A stretch of 64,000 bases of DNA from Streptomyces sp. NBC_01431 (GCF_036231355.1 NZ_CP109496.1:2790001-2854000); one strand, 5' to 3'. Shown: positions 12,927-23,636, counted from the first letter of the stretch. A program made the numbers and translations. Notes: generated from the sequence alone by a model not told the origin.

Positions 12927-13400
12927 CCCAAGCCACCTCCGTCAGCCGTGCCGTACTCATCCAACGCTGTGCGGCGCCTGACAAATCCCGATCATGCTTG
13001 CCGGATCTGCCGGCTGCACCCGGGGACAAGGACCCGCGGCCGTCCGGGGACGGCGACCATCGCAGTACCCCGTACCCCTCCAGCGAACCACGGCCCGCGG
13101 CCTACGACGCTCTTCCGGGACCACCGGCTTTCGGCAGCCGGGCCGCTCACATGGTCGGCACGACTGGCTCGGACGCCAACTCGGGGTGCTGACACGGGAG
13201 TTGGCCGACGAGCGGCGGCAGCCCGTGCTTCACACCGGCCCGCGGCGTCTTCCACGCGATGAACCCGTCCGACCTCGATCTTCGACTTGCGCGGCGGCGA
13301 GCCGTGCGGGGCCGACCGGGGTGGCCCACGGCCTGTCCGGGCGGACGCGGTCGCCGGATACGCTGAGGACCGAACATCCGGTACGTCCCAGGAGCAAGTT
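12927..13400. other. 474-bp region with no gene recognised
   Basis: Several frames are open here on both strands, but none shows consistent codon bias or a recognisable protein. It must hold the promoters of the two small flanking genes, which diverge from it. No clear dyad or repeat was seen. Confidence 0.5.
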
Positions 13401-13583
13401 GTGTACTTCACCGACCGCGGCATCGAGGAGCTGGAGAAGCGGCGCGGCGAGGAGGAGGTCACTTTCGAGTGGCTCGCCGAGCAGCTGCGTACCTTCGTCG
13501 ACCTGAACCCGGACTTCGAGGTTCCGGTCGAGCGGCTCGCCACGTGGCTGGCGCGGCTCGACGACGAGGACGAGGACGAGTAG
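13401..13583 (+). CDS. Small acidic conserved protein, DUF6104 type
   Basis: The 60-residue protein begins MYFTDRGIEELEKRRGEEE and ends in DDEDEDE. This fits a very strongly conserved Streptomyces family (DUF6104) with no known function. GTG at 13401 is the start because GGAG lies at 13391 and the conserved sequence begins there, although the frame is open further upstream. The protein is soluble and helical with no enzyme motif. Confidence 0.85.
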   Translation: MYFTDRGIEELEKRRGEEEVTFEWLAEQLRTFVDLNPDFEVPVERLATWLARLDDEDEDE

Positions 13584-13611
13584 CCCCGCCGGTCGCATCG
13601 CGTAATACGCG

Positions 13612-14424
13612 TCAGGGGCGGGCGCGCATCCGGTCGTACGCCAGGCCCAGGGCGCCGTGGACGATCAGGATCGCACCCGCCGCCATCCAGCCGCCGCTGC
13701 GCCGGCGCAGGCCCCACGCGGCGAGCGGAAGGCCCGCCGCGAGCTGGACGGCACCCAACAGGCGCGCCTTGGGGCCGCGCACCCAGGGCCCCAGCGGACT
13801 GTCCTCGACCGCGTCGAGTTCGGCGCGTACGGCATCGCGCCAGCCGGACCACTCGATCGTCTCGGCGCCCTGCGCGGCGGCCACCGAACGCAGCCGGTCG
13901 GTGGGTTCGCCCGGGGTGAGGCCGGCGGGCAGGGCGACGCCCGTGCGGGCCAGGATCGCGATCAGGCCGAGGAGCCGGGCCCTGGCGTCGGCGGCCGAGT
14001 CGGGGCGGGTCAGGCCACCCAAGGCCTCCACATCGTGTACGGGGTCGAGACCGAGCCGGGCCGCGAACGTACGCATCGCCTCGTCCTCTCCGACCGGTGT
14101 GCCGTCGGCGAGCCAGACGTAGCCGACCGTCCGGCGAAATCCCGCGGCCAGGGTGAAGCCGGCCCGGGACGCGTCCCACCACAGCGCGATGGCGGGCCAG
14201 CCCGCCCCGACCGTGAGCGCGCCCGCCCATCCCGCGAGCACCTGGTCCACGGGGTCGGCCCCGGTCAGCCAGGGCTTGGCCGCGGGCACCAGCACGCTCC
14301 AGCCGTCGCCCGCCGGGGCGAGCAGCATCTTCTCGCGCAGCAGGTGGGCGACGGGCCGGACCGCCGCGGGCTCGGCTCGGCAGAGGAGCAGCGCTCCCGG
14401 GGTGGCGACAGAGGCGTCGGGCAT
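13612..14424 (-). CDS. Conserved hypothetical protein with C-terminal membrane segments
   Basis: The 270-residue protein is of unrecognised function. The N-terminal half has a mixed alpha/beta character with conserved-looking WSVLVPAAKPW and GWPAIALWWD. The C-terminus has two hydrophobic stretches (LLGAVQLAAGLPLAAWGL and GWMAAGAILIVHGALGLAY), suggesting membrane attachment. The ATG at 14424 is chosen because the upstream extension is non-conserved in character. It converges with the DUF6104 gene. Confidence 0.72.
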   Translation of the reverse strand: MPDASVATPGALLLCRAEPAAVRPVAHLLREKMLLAPAGDGWSVLVPAAKPWLTGADPVDQVLAGWAGALTVGAGWPAIALWWDASRAGFTLAAGFRRTVGYVWLADGTPVGEDEAMRTFAARLGLDPVHDVEALGGLTRPDSAADARARLLGLIAILARTGVALPAGLTPGEPTDRLRSVAAAQGAETIEWSGWRDAVRAELDAVEDSPLGPWVRGPKARLLGAVQLAAGLPLAAWGLRRRSGGWMAAGAILIVHGALGLAYDRMRARP

Positions 14425-14538
14425 GATCCATACGCTAGGGCATTTTTGCGGTGATTTCGCCCCATTGGGGTGCCTCAGGACGTACCCGCACGGCCGGCGG
14501 GCCCTCACGCCCGCGCCTTGACTTTCCCTGAGCGCGAT

Positions 14539-14566
14539 ATATCGTGTTTATCGAGAGACACGATAT
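14539..14566. promoter_or_regulatory. PadR-type operator palindrome
   Basis: There is a perfect inverted repeat with arms ATATCGTGT and ACACGATAT separated by 10 bp. AT-rich ATATCG/CGATAT palindromes are typical PadR-family operators. It lies 73 bp upstream of the first gene of an operon whose second gene encodes a PadR regulator, so autoregulation is likely. Binding is inferred. Confidence 0.75.
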
Positions 14567-14639
14567 GTTGCGTCTTGGAGCATCCAAGCCCCGCCACACC
14601 CTCGCCGTACCCACCCGACGTGCCCAGGAGGTCAGCACC

Positions 14640-15572
14640 ATGTCCGAGTCCACGTGGGCCGTCCCGGAGCCGCGAAAGTTCACTTTCGACGAACCGGTGA
14701 CCACGCTCAAAGTGCGCATCTTCAACGGAACGGTCAACGTCGTGGGCGGCGAGGAAGGTTCCGCCCGCCTGGAGGTCTCGGCCGTCGAGGGCCCGCCGCT
14801 GATAGTGACGCGCGAGGGGTCGACGCTCACCGTCGCGTACGAGGACCTGCCCTGGCGGGGCTTCCTCAAGATGCTGGACCGCCGGGGCTGGAACCGCAGT
14901 GCGGAGGTCTCGCTCGCGGTCCCCGCCGGCACCGACGTCGAGGTCGGCACGGTCAGTGCGAGCGCCGTGGTCTCGGGCATCCGGGGCCGTACGGAGGTGC
15001 GCGGCGTCAGCGGCGACACCACGCTGGTCGGCCTCTCCGGGCCGGTCGTGGCCGAGTCCGTCACCGGCGGCCTCGAAGCCCACGGGGTCACCGGGGAACT
15101 GCGGTTCACGTCGGTGTCCGGCGGCCTGACCGTGATCGAGGGAGCGGGGCCACGGGTCCAGGCCGAGACGGTCAACGGCGACATGGTCCTCGACCTCACC
15201 CCCGACGGACGGCCGACCGACATCCGGCTGACCACCGTCACGGGCGAGGTCGCGGTCCGGCTGCCGCACCCGGCCGACGCCCGGGTCGAGGCAAGCACCA
15301 CGAGCGGCGCCGTCTCCAACGGCTTCGACGACCTGCGGGTCAGTGGCCAGTGGGGCGCCAAGAAGATCGTCGGGACCCTGGGGGCGGGCAACGGCACGCT
15401 CAAGGCGACGACGGTGTCGGGATCCATCGCACTACTGCGCCGGCCGGTGAGCGACGAGGAGCCCGGCGTACCGTCGGACGGTCCGCGCGACAGCGCCCCG
15501 GGTGACCTTGACCCTCACGACCCCGTTGACCGGTCCGAGCCCACCGGCCCGACGCACAAGAAGGTGCTCTGA
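14640..15572 (+). CDS. DUF4097-family beta-strand repeat protein
   Basis: The 310-residue protein is built of short repeated beta strands with the pattern V-x-G-x-(V/T) (for example VVSGIRGRTEVRGVSGDTTLVGLSG). This is characteristic of DUF4097, a beta-helix or adhesin-like family. No signal peptide is visible, so it is probably cytoplasmic. CAGGAGG precedes the ATG. The PadR gene starts 1 bp after the stop, so they form an operon. PadR-DUF4097 pairs are common in actinobacteria; their role is unknown. Confidence 0.85.
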   Translation: MSESTWAVPEPRKFTFDEPVTTLKVRIFNGTVNVVGGEEGSARLEVSAVEGPPLIVTREGSTLTVAYEDLPWRGFLKMLDRRGWNRSAEVSLAVPAGTDVEVGTVSASAVVSGIRGRTEVRGVSGDTTLVGLSGPVVAESVTGGLEAHGVTGELRFTSVSGGLTVIEGAGPRVQAETVNGDMVLDLTPDGRPTDIRLTTVTGEVAVRLPHPADARVEASTTSGAVSNGFDDLRVSGQWGAKKIVGTLGAGNGTLKATTVSGSIALLRRPVSDEEPGVPSDGPRDSAPGDLDPHDPVDRSEPTGPTHKKVL

Positions 15573-15573
15573 C

Positions 15574-16596
15574 ATGCCCCCCGTCTTCGCCCACGGCCGC
15601 CTCCGTCTCTACCTCCTCAAACTGCTCGACGAGGCACCGCGCCACGGGTACGAGGTGATCCGCCTGCTCGAAGAGCGCTTCCAGGGCCTGTACGCGCCCA
15701 GCGCCGGCACCGTCTACCCGCGGCTCGCCAAGCTGGAGGCCGAGGGCCTGGTCACCCACGCCACCGAGGGCGGCCGCAAGGTCTACTCGATCACCGACGC
15801 GGGCCGGGCCGAGTTGGCGGGCCGGGGCGGTGAACTCGCCGATCTGGAGCTGGAGATCCGCGAGTCCGTGTCCGAACTCGCCGCCGAGATCCGCGACGAC
15901 GTACGCGGTGCGGCGGGCAGCCTGCGCGACGACATGCGCCGCGCGGCCCGTGAGGCCCGAGCGGGGCAGGCCTCCGCGGGCGCGGGCCGCGGCGCCCGCA
16001 AGGGGTTCCCCGACGCTTCCGACCTCATCGACGGCGCCTGGGGCGACGGGGAGGCCTGGCAGCAGGCCAAGGAGGAGTTCAAGCGCGCCAAACAGGAGTG
16101 GAAGGAGCAGGCGCGGCGGGCCAAGGACGAGTCCCGGCGAGCCCGCGACGAGGCCAGGGAGGCGCGCCGCCAGGCCAAGGAGGCCCAGGAGAAGGCGCGC
16201 GAGGAGATGCAGCGGGTCGCCAAGGACGTGCAGCGCCAGGTGCAGGAGCACTTCGCGCGGGGCGACTGGCCGACGGGTGTACGCGAGGGGCTCGCGGAGA
16301 TCACCAAGGAGCTGGGGCGGTTCGGCTTCGGCCAGCCGCCGGCCCCCGGGACGGACGTCACGGTCGAGCGCGTGGACCTCGGCAAGCCGGACGCGCCTGA
16401 GCCGGAGTGGGCCCGTGAGGAACCGTCCGAGAACCCGGCGCGGGATCTCGACCGGCTGCTCGACCGTTTCCGGGACGACATCAGGGACGCGGCACGCGAC
16501 CACGGGGTGAGCGAGGCCCAACTCCGCGATGCCCGCCGCCACTTGTCGGCGGCGGCGGCCCACATCGGCGCGGCCCTGCGCTCCCCCCGGGCCTAG
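15574..16596 (+). CDS. PadR-family transcriptional regulator with long charged C-terminus
   Basis: The 340-residue protein has an N-terminal PadR winged helix (LLKLLDEAPRHGYEVIRLLEE, SAGTVYPRLAKLEAEGLV). A very long C-terminal region of about 200 residues, rich in Lys, Arg, Glu and Ala, is likely coiled coil (for example EEFKRAKQEWKEQARRAK). PadR proteins are usually 110-180 residues, so the extension is notable. It probably represses its own operon through the palindrome at 14539-14566. Confidence 0.88.
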   Translation: MPPVFAHGRLRLYLLKLLDEAPRHGYEVIRLLEERFQGLYAPSAGTVYPRLAKLEAEGLVTHATEGGRKVYSITDAGRAELAGRGGELADLELEIRESVSELAAEIRDDVRGAAGSLRDDMRRAAREARAGQASAGAGRGARKGFPDASDLIDGAWGDGEAWQQAKEEFKRAKQEWKEQARRAKDESRRARDEAREARRQAKEAQEKAREEMQRVAKDVQRQVQEHFARGDWPTGVREGLAEITKELGRFGFGQPPAPGTDVTVERVDLGKPDAPEPEWAREEPSENPARDLDRLLDRFRDDIRDAARDHGVSEAQLRDARRHLSAAAAHIGAALRSPRA

Positions 16597-16643
16597 CCCT
16601 CGCGGGTTCAGGCCTCCGCGGGCGCGGGCCGCGGCGCGGCCCC

Positions 16644-17609
16644 TCAGCCCGTCGTCAGCACGACCTTGCCGAAGAGGTCCCCCGAGGCCACCTTCTGGAA
16701 GCCCTCGCGCGCCCGGTCCAGGGGGAGCACCTCGTCGATGACGGGGCGTACCCCCGTCGCCGCGCAGAACGCCAGCAGGTCCTCCAGCTCGTCCTTCGTG
16801 CCCATCGTCGAGCCGACGACCTTGAGCTCCAGGAAGAAGATGCGGGTCAGTTCGGCGTGGGCGGGCCGGTCGCCGCTGGTGGCGCCCGAGATGACCAGGG
16901 TGCCGCCGGGGCGCAGGGACTTGATGGAGTGGGACCAGGTGGCGGCACCCACCGTCTCGATCACCGCGTCGACGCGCTGGGGCAACCGCGCGCCCGGCTC
17001 ACAGGCCTCGACGGCGCCCAGTTCCACGGCCCGCTTGCGCTTGTGCTCGTCACGGCTGGTGGCGAAGACCCGCAGGCCCGCCGCCTTGCCCAGGACGATC
17101 GCGGCGGTGGCGACGCCGCCCCCGGCACCCTGCACGAGCACCGAATCGCCCGGCCGCACGCCCGCGTTGGTGAACAGCATCCGGTACGCCGTCAGCCACG
17201 CGGTCGGCAGGCAGGCGGCCTCCGCGAAGCTCAGGCCCTTCGGCTTGGGCAGGACGTTCCAGGTGGGCACGGCGACCTGCTCGGCGAAGGTGCCCTGGTA
17301 CTTCTCGGTGAGGATCGAGCGGCCCTCGGTGGGGCCGACGCCGTGGCCGCTCTGGCCGATGACCGAGTGCAGCACGACCTCGTTGCCGTCCCGGTCCACT
17401 CCGGCCGCGTCGCAGCCGAGGATCATCGGCAGCTTGTCCTCGCTGAGTCCGACGCCGCGCAGCGACCAGATGTCGTGGTGGTTGAGGGAGGCGGCTCGTA
17501 CGTCGATCAGGCTCCAGCCGGGGCGTACCTCGGGGGCCGGTCGCTCCCCCAACTCAAGGCCGCTGAGCGGCTGGTCACGGTCGATGCGGGCGGCGTAGGC
17601 GGCGAACAT
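16644..17609 (-). CDS. Zinc-type alcohol dehydrogenase / quinone oxidoreductase family protein
   Basis: The 321-residue MDR-superfamily protein has a GroES-like N-terminal domain (SLNHHDIWSLRG, GCDAAGV) and an NAD(P)-binding domain with VQGAGGGVATAAIVLGKAAG. The structural-zinc cysteine cluster is absent, so it is more like the zinc-free or single-zinc quinone-reductase group. The ATG at 17609 is preferred; one at 17621 is possible. It lies downstream of the malic enzyme on the same strand but beyond a terminator, so it is probably a separate unit. Confidence 0.85.
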   Translation of the reverse strand: MFAAYAARIDRDQPLSGLELGERPAPEVRPGWSLIDVRAASLNHHDIWSLRGVGLSEDKLPMILGCDAAGVDRDGNEVVLHSVIGQSGHGVGPTEGRSILTEKYQGTFAEQVAVPTWNVLPKPKGLSFAEAACLPTAWLTAYRMLFTNAGVRPGDSVLVQGAGGGVATAAIVLGKAAGLRVFATSRDEHKRKRAVELGAVEACEPGARLPQRVDAVIETVGAATWSHSIKSLRPGGTLVISGATSGDRPAHAELTRIFFLELKVVGSTMGTKDELEDLLAFCAATGVRPVIDEVLPLDRAREGFQKVASGDLFGKVVLTTG

Positions 17610-17692
17610 GGCCCTGACCATAAGGCGCGCGGCCCGGCCGCCGGAACCTCCCACGGCTGTGACACCCCGCACGCCGGAACAACCGCCGAAAA

Positions 17693-17732
17693 AGCCGTGC
17701 CGGGCTCCCCCGAAGGGAAGCCCGGCACGGCT
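17693..17732 (-). terminator. Rho-independent terminator after the malic enzyme
   Basis: An inverted repeat with 14-bp outer arms AGCCGTGCCGGGCT is extended by an inner CCCC/GGGG pair. Read on the minus strand it is followed by TTTTT. It starts 26 bp past the malic enzyme stop and is oriented for it. Confidence 0.88.
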
Positions 17733-17757
17733 CGTGGGAGTCGCCCGGTCCAAAGGG

Positions 17758-18963
<1,206 letters not shown>

Positions 18964-19577
18964 TGTGTTTGACCCCTTAAGTCTTCATCAGTTGAGGGTG
19001 GCCACTCCTTGTTGAGGAGGGGTGGGCGGACCCGCGTACGTTCCCCGCTGAGGGCGGTTGGCCCGCCCCGCGGGGTGGAGGTACGTACGCGCGGGCGCGC
19101 CGCACACGCGCCCTGAGCCCCGGATGAGGGGTGTAAGGATCCTTCTTACCGGACAGAAGCGTCCGCCGACGAGTCCATATTGGCTCAGCGCCGAAGCTGC
19201 GCCGCAAGCGGTATCGGTACGGTGACACGACTCTTGGTGGGATGTCACGACATACCGGCCATGCGACCTGGAACGTGTCCACAACGCGAGATGAACCGGA
19301 GGATCTCCGGTCCGCGCGGAGGTTCTCCGCACGTACTCCGGTTGGCCGCGTCGTGATGTACCGGCCTGTCGGGATTCGGGGGGTGACCCGTTATCCGATT
19401 TTGACATCGCTGCGACCCTGATTTCCGCGGTCCGAATGGCAAGATGCCACTTCATACGCGGTTCACACCGCGGTCGCGACACCCGAGGACGCGTGCACGA
19501 CCACCACTCAGTACCTGTGCGCCGATCGTGTACGCACTCGATGGCCACTCCTTTCACACTGCCGGAGGAACCCGACC
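18964..19577. other. 614-bp divergent intergenic region, malic enzyme / ABC transporter
   Basis: No open frame has a recognisable product. It separates divergent genes and must hold both promoters. An imperfect dyad (GTAAG-GATC-CTTcTTAC) lies at about 19134-19150. No riboswitch or tRNA was recognised. Confidence 0.5.
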
Positions 19578-20540
19578 ATGACCGCAAGCACCACCCGCCG
19601 TACGACCGCCTCCAAGTCCCGGATTGCCGCGGTCGGCGCGATCGCGGTCGCGGGCGCCCTGCTGGTCACCGGCTGCGGTGACCAGACGAAGAAGGGCTCG
19701 GCCCCCGAGTCCTCGGGCGGGGCCTCGAAGTCCGCGCCGCTCTTCTCCAAGCTGCCCGCGAACATCCAGAAGGCCGGTGTCATCAAGGTCGGGACGGACG
19801 CCACGTACGCCCCCATGGAGTTCAAGCAGGGCGAGAACATCGTCGGCATCGACCCGGACATCGCCGCCGCCCTCGGCAAGCAGCTCGGGGTGAAGTTCGA
19901 CTTCACCAGCGGCACCTTCGACACCCTGCTCGGCGCGCTGCCGACCGGCCGTTACGACGCGGTCATGTCCTCGGTGAGCGACACCAAGGCCCGCCAGGAG
20001 GGCCTCGACAAGGACGGCAAGAAGACCGGTACGGGCGTCGACTTCGTCGACTACTACACCGCGAGCACCGGCATCCTGGTCAAGAAGGGCAACCCGGAGG
20101 GCATCAAGTCCACCGACGACCTGTGCGGCAAGAAGATCGCCGTGCAGCGCGGCACCACCTACGAGCAGGCCGCCAAGGACCTCGCCGCCAAGTGCAAGTC
20201 GGGCGGCAAGGGCGAGCTGACCTTCGAGGCCTTCGCCACCGACGCCGAGGCGCAGACCCGCGTCAAGGCCGGCGGCGCGGTCGCCGACCTCAACGACTCC
20301 CCGGTCGCCGCGTACATCGCCAAGACCGCGGGCGGCGGCGCCGACTTCGAGTCGGTGGCCAACCCCTCGGACGCGGGCCCGTTCGGCATCGCGGTGGACA
20401 AGAAGAACACCCAGCTGCGTGACGCCCTCTCGGCGGCCCTTGACGCGATCATCAAGGACGGCTCGTACAAGACGGCCATCGACAAGTGGGGCGGCGCACA
20501 GGGCGCCGTCACCAAGGCAGCCATCAACGGCGGCTCCTGA
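19578..20540 (+). CDS. Amino-acid ABC transporter substrate-binding lipoprotein
   Basis: The 320-residue protein has a twin-Arg-containing basic start and a hydrophobic segment ending LLVTGC, a lipobox, so the mature protein is membrane anchored outside the cell. The rest is an SBP family 3 fold (GVIKVGTDATYAPMEF, GIDPDIAAALGKQLGVKF, GRYDAVMSSVSDT). This indicates binding of a polar amino acid such as glutamate or glutamine. It is the first gene of a three-gene importer operon. Confidence 0.92.
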   Translation: MTASTTRRTTASKSRIAAVGAIAVAGALLVTGCGDQTKKGSAPESSGGASKSAPLFSKLPANIQKAGVIKVGTDATYAPMEFKQGENIVGIDPDIAAALGKQLGVKFDFTSGTFDTLLGALPTGRYDAVMSSVSDTKARQEGLDKDGKKTGTGVDFVDYYTASTGILVKKGNPEGIKSTDDLCGKKIAVQRGTTYEQAAKDLAAKCKSGGKGELTFEAFATDAEAQTRVKAGGAVADLNDSPVAAYIAKTAGGGADFESVANPSDAGPFGIAVDKKNTQLRDALSAALDAIIKDGSYKTAIDKWGGAQGAVTKAAINGGS

Positions 20541-20567
20541 CCCGCGCACCACTGAAGGGCAGTCGCT

Positions 20568-21500
20568 GTGACTGACAAGCTCGACAAGACTCCGGGGTCG
20601 GCGGACGCCGCCCCGGAGCAGATTCCGCCGGACGTCATCCGTGCCATCCCGGTGCGCCACTACGGGCGCTGGATCAGCGCCGTACTGGTCGTCGCCGTGC
20701 TCGGTGCGCTCGGGTACGCGTTCGCCCAGGGCAATGTGCGCTGGGCGACCGTCACGGACAAGCTGTTCGACCCCAGCATCCTGACCGGTCTGTGGCACAC
20801 CGTGCTGATCAGCGTGGTGTCCATGGCCGTGGGCCTGATCCTCGGCGTGCTGTTCGCCGTGATGCGGCTCTCGAAGAACCCGGTGACCAGCTCGGTCGCC
20901 TGGCTGTACATCTGGTTCTTCCGCGGCACACCGGTCTATGTGCAGCTCCTCATCTGGTTCAACCTGGCGCTGATCTTCCCGATCCTGAACCTCGGGTTCT
21001 ACAAGGACTACATGACCGCGGTCATGACTCCGTTCCTCGCCGCCCTGCTCGGCCTCGGTCTGAACGAGGGCGCCTACATGGCGGAGATCGTCCGGGCCGG
21101 CATCCAGTCGGTGGACGAGGGCCAGACCGAGGCCTCGCACGCGCTCGGCATGACCCAGACGCAGACCATGCGCCGCGTGGTACTCCCCCAGTCGATGCGG
21201 GTGATCATCCCGCCGACGGGCAACGAGTTCATCAACATGCTCAAGACGTCGTCCCTCGTCGTCGCCGTCCAGTACCAGGACCTGCTGCGCAGTGCCCAGG
21301 ACGTCGCCGCGACCTCGTTCGCGGTGATGGAGATGCTCTTCCTCGCCTCTCTCTGGTACCTGGCCCTGACCAGTGTGTTCAGCGTCGGCCAGTACTACCT
21401 GGAGCGCCGATTCGCACGAGGCTCGCTGCGCGCCCTGCCGCCCACGCCGCTGGAGCGCATCAAGGCGAACCTGGTCTCCCTTACCAACTGGCGGCGGTGA
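20568..21500 (+). CDS. Amino-acid ABC transporter permease
   Basis: The 310-residue HisM/GlnP-type permease has an N-terminal membrane helix and then the five-helix core, including [15 protein letters not shown]. The EAA loop [29 protein letters not shown] contacts the ATPase. The GTG start follows AAGGGCAG. It lies 27 bp after the binding-protein gene and 4 bp before the ATPase gene. It acts as the membrane channel of the importer. Confidence 0.92.
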   Translation: MTDKLDKTPGSADAAPEQIPPDVIRAIPVRHYGRWISAVLVVAVLGALGYAFAQGNVRWATVTDKLFDPSILTGLWHTVLISVVSMAVGLILGVLFAVMRLSKNPVTSSVAWLYIWFFRGTPVYVQLLIWFNLALIFPILNLGFYKDYMTAVMTPFLAALLGLGLNEGAYMAEIVRAGIQSVDEGQTEASHALGMTQTQTMRRVVLPQSMRVIIPPTGNEFINMLKTSSLVVAVQYQDLLRSAQDVAATSFAVMEMLFLASLWYLALTSVFSVGQYYLERRFARGSLRALPPTPLERIKANLVSLTNWRR

Positions 21501-21504
21501 TCCC

Positions 21505-22272
21505 ATGACTGCACAACCGATGGTCAAGGCGGAGGGCGTCCACAAGTCGTTCGGCCCCGCCCACATCCTCAAGGGCATCGATCTGGAGGTGGCCGAGGGC
21601 GAGGTGTTCTGTCTGATCGGCCCGTCCGGTTCCGGCAAGTCGACCTTCCTGCGGTGCATCAACCACCTGGAGCAGATCAACGCCGGACGCCTTTACGTCG
21701 ACGGCGAGCTGGTCGGGTACCGCCAGAAGGGGGACAAGCTGTACGAGCTGAAGGACAGTGAAGTCGCCCTGAAGCGGCGGGACATCGGCATGGTCTTCCA
21801 GCGCTTCAACCTGTTCCCGCACATGACGGCCGTCGAGAACGTCATGGAGGCGCCGGTCCAGGTCAAGCGCGAGTCGAAGTCGGTGGCCCGCGAGCGGGCG
21901 TTGACGCTGCTCGACCGGGTCGGCCTCGCCGACAAGGCGGGCAACTACCCCTCGCAGCTCTCCGGCGGCCAGCAGCAGCGCGTGGCGATCGCCCGCGCTC
22001 TCGCGATGCAGCCGAAGCTGATGCTCTTCGACGAGCCGACCTCGGCGCTCGACCCGGAACTCGTGGGCGACGTCCTGGACGTCATGCGGGGCCTCGCCGA
22101 GGACGGCATGACGATGATCGTGGTCACCCACGAGATGGGCTTCGCGCGCGAGGTCGGCGACTCGCTGGTCTTCATGGACGACGGGGTGGTGGTCGAAGCC
22201 GGCAACCCGCGCGACGTCCTGACGAACCCCCAGCACGACCGGACGAAGTCGTTCCTGTCGAAGGTGCTGTGA
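21505..22272 (+). CDS. Amino-acid ABC transporter ATP-binding protein
   Basis: The 255-residue GlnQ-type ATPase has Walker [10 protein letters not shown], signature LSGGQQQR, Walker B LMLFDEP and the switch His in VTHEMGFA. It energises import by the preceding permease and binding protein. The ATG at 21505 begins [17 protein letters not shown]; the longer open frame upstream is the end of the permease gene. A strong terminator follows. Confidence 0.94.
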   Translation: MTAQPMVKAEGVHKSFGPAHILKGIDLEVAEGEVFCLIGPSGSGKSTFLRCINHLEQINAGRLYVDGELVGYRQKGDKLYELKDSEVALKRRDIGMVFQRFNLFPHMTAVENVMEAPVQVKRESKSVARERALTLLDRVGLADKAGNYPSQLSGGQQQRVAIARALAMQPKLMLFDEPTSALDPELVGDVLDVMRGLAEDGMTMIVVTHEMGFAREVGDSLVFMDDGVVVEAGNPRDVLTNPQHDRTKSFLSKVL

Positions 22273-22308
22273 CGGCCGGGCCCACCGGCCTCACCACATA
22301 GCCCCATG

Positions 22309-22352
22309 AAGAAGGGTGGTTACGGGAGCGATCCCGTAACCACCCTTCTTTT
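22309..22352 (+). terminator. Rho-independent terminator of the amino-acid ABC operon
   Basis: There is a perfect 19-bp stem (arm AAGAAGGGTGGTTACGGGA) with a GCGA tetraloop, ending in CTTCTTTT, 36 bp after the operon's last stop. Because the stem is symmetric it may also stop the convergent small secreted-protein gene. Confidence 0.92.
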
Positions 22353-22461
22353 GCTGCCACTCGGCGCTACTGCTCGGCCCGGAGGAAGGGCACGACACCG
22401 GGCTCGCGACCCGGGCGCCGAGACCCATTTCGGTGAGCTGCGTTACGCGATTCCGCGCTGC

Positions 22462-22713
22462 TCAGCGACCGCCGTGTCCGCATTCGGAACCGACGCCGTC
22501 GAACTGTGCGCCTGGATTTCCCTCGCCGTTGAGCGCATTGCCCAGCAGGCCGTTGAGAATCCCGACCTGGCCGAGGACATCGACGTTCAGGTCATGGGAC
22601 CTACAGCCGCCGTGCCTGCCGTCCGCGCCTTGGGCGGTGGCCGTGCCGGTGGCTATGAAGCTCAGGCTTCCGAGGATGGCGGCCGCGACAGCGGCCTTCT
22701 GAAGCTTGCGCAT
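22462..22713 (-). CDS. Small secreted protein of unknown function
   Basis: The 83-residue protein has a Sec signal peptide (basic MRKLQK, hydrophobic core, cleavage near ATAQG), leaving about 55 mature residues. Those contain CRSHDLNVDVLGQVGILNGLLGNALNGEGNPGAQ and a second Cys near the end (SECGHGG), so one disulphide is possible. The NGLLGNALNGEGNP segment is shared with a family of small exported Streptomyces proteins I remember but cannot name. It is not a chaplin, because the chaplin motif is absent. A GGAGGAGAAG ribosome site precedes the ATG. Confidence 0.78.
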   Translation of the reverse strand: MRKLQKAAVAAAILGSLSFIATGTATAQGADGRHGGCRSHDLNVDVLGQVGILNGLLGNALNGEGNPGAQFDGVGSECGHGGR

Positions 22714-23021
22714 TGTCTTCTCCTCCTTGGGTTGAGTAGAGCGCACACCAAAGATCCACTTAGCGCTCAATCCGGAGGCTAATCCGATATGTCCCTCGGC
22801 GCTCACCGGAGCTGGCATCCGGGGGCCTGAGGCTCCATCAGCTTGCGCTCGGCCCCGATCGCGAGGGGCGCGGGGTCCGGCCCGAGCCCTCGCTCGCGGC
22901 GTCCGGGAACCTCTTGAGGGCCCGGTCCGTTTCACAGGAGGCCACTCTGTAATACCCTCGAAGGGTAATCAGCCGTTACCTGGACTCTTCACACCAAAGA
23001 CCGCCGCCGTAAGGACTACAA
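22714..23021. other. 308-bp divergent intergenic region
   Basis: It lies between the small secreted-protein gene and the CGNR gene, which point away from each other. No repeat, tRNA or recognised operator was seen. It presumably holds both promoters. Confidence 0.45.
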
Positions 23022-23636
23022 GTGGAACTGGCCTTTTACTCGGACTATGCCGTGCGTCTGGTCAACACCGAGGAGCCGGCCCGCAACAAGGACGTGCTGA
23101 CCTCGGTCGACGCGGTGCGCGAACTGTTCGGCCAGAACCAGTCGGCGGCCCGCCGGGCGACGGACGCGGACGTGACGCGCTTCCGTTCGGTACGGGCCCG
23201 GCTACGGGCGGTGTTCGAGGCGGCGGACCGGGGCGAGGAGGTCCAGGCGGTCGATCTGCTCAACTCGCTGCTGCTCGAATTCCCCGTCAGCCCCCAGGTG
23301 TCGGGCCACGACCACCGCGACGAGGACGACCGCCCACTGTGGCACATGCACCTCGCCGACCACCCCTCGAACGCGACGGCGGGCTACGCGGCCATCGCCT
23401 CGATGGGCCTGGCCTTCCACCTCACCGAGTACGGGGTCGACCGGCTCGGGCTGTGCCAGGCGGCGCCCTGCCGCAACGCCTACCTGGACACCTCGACCAA
23501 CCGCTCGCGCCGCTACTGCTCGGACCGCTGCGCGACCCGGGCCAACGTGGCGGCCTACCGGGCCCGCAAGCGCCTGGATGCCGAGCGGTCGGAGAACACC
23601 GGCCGCACCGCGGAGACGGCCCACGAGGCCAAGTAG
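23022..23636 (+). CDS. CGNR zinc-finger / ABATE-domain protein
   Basis: The 204-residue protein has an N-terminal ABATE-like helical domain and a C-terminal zinc finger reading CRNAYLDTSTNRSRRYCSDRC, the CGNR pattern with Arg in place of the usual Gly. A basic ARANVAAYRARKR helix follows. Such proteins are presumed nucleic-acid-binding regulators. The GTG at 23022 has AAGGA upstream. The last 82 bp overlap the end of sodX on the other strand. Confidence 0.85.
   Translation: MELAFYSDYAVRLVNTEEPARNKDVLTSVDAVRELFGQNQSAARRATDADVTRFRSVRARLRAVFEAADRGEEVQAVDLLNSLLLEFPVSPQVSGHDHRDEDDRPLWHMHLADHPSNATAGYAAIASMGLAFHLTEYGVDRLGLCQAAPCRNAYLDTSTNRSRRYCSDRCATRANVAAYRARKRLDAERSENTGRTAETAHEAK

Noticed and set aside
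13147..13377. Possible 76-codon gene on the minus strand upstream of the DUF6104 gene
   Set aside because: No ribosome site, biased Arg/Pro composition in the first half and no recognisable family.
22462..22713. Chaplin identity for the small secreted protein
   Set aside because: Size and export signal fit, but the chaplin core sequence and Cys spacing are absent.
22306..22782. Plus-strand open frame over the small secreted-protein gene
   Set aside because: It begins inside the terminator stem and is antisense to a gene with a clear signal peptide and ribosome site.
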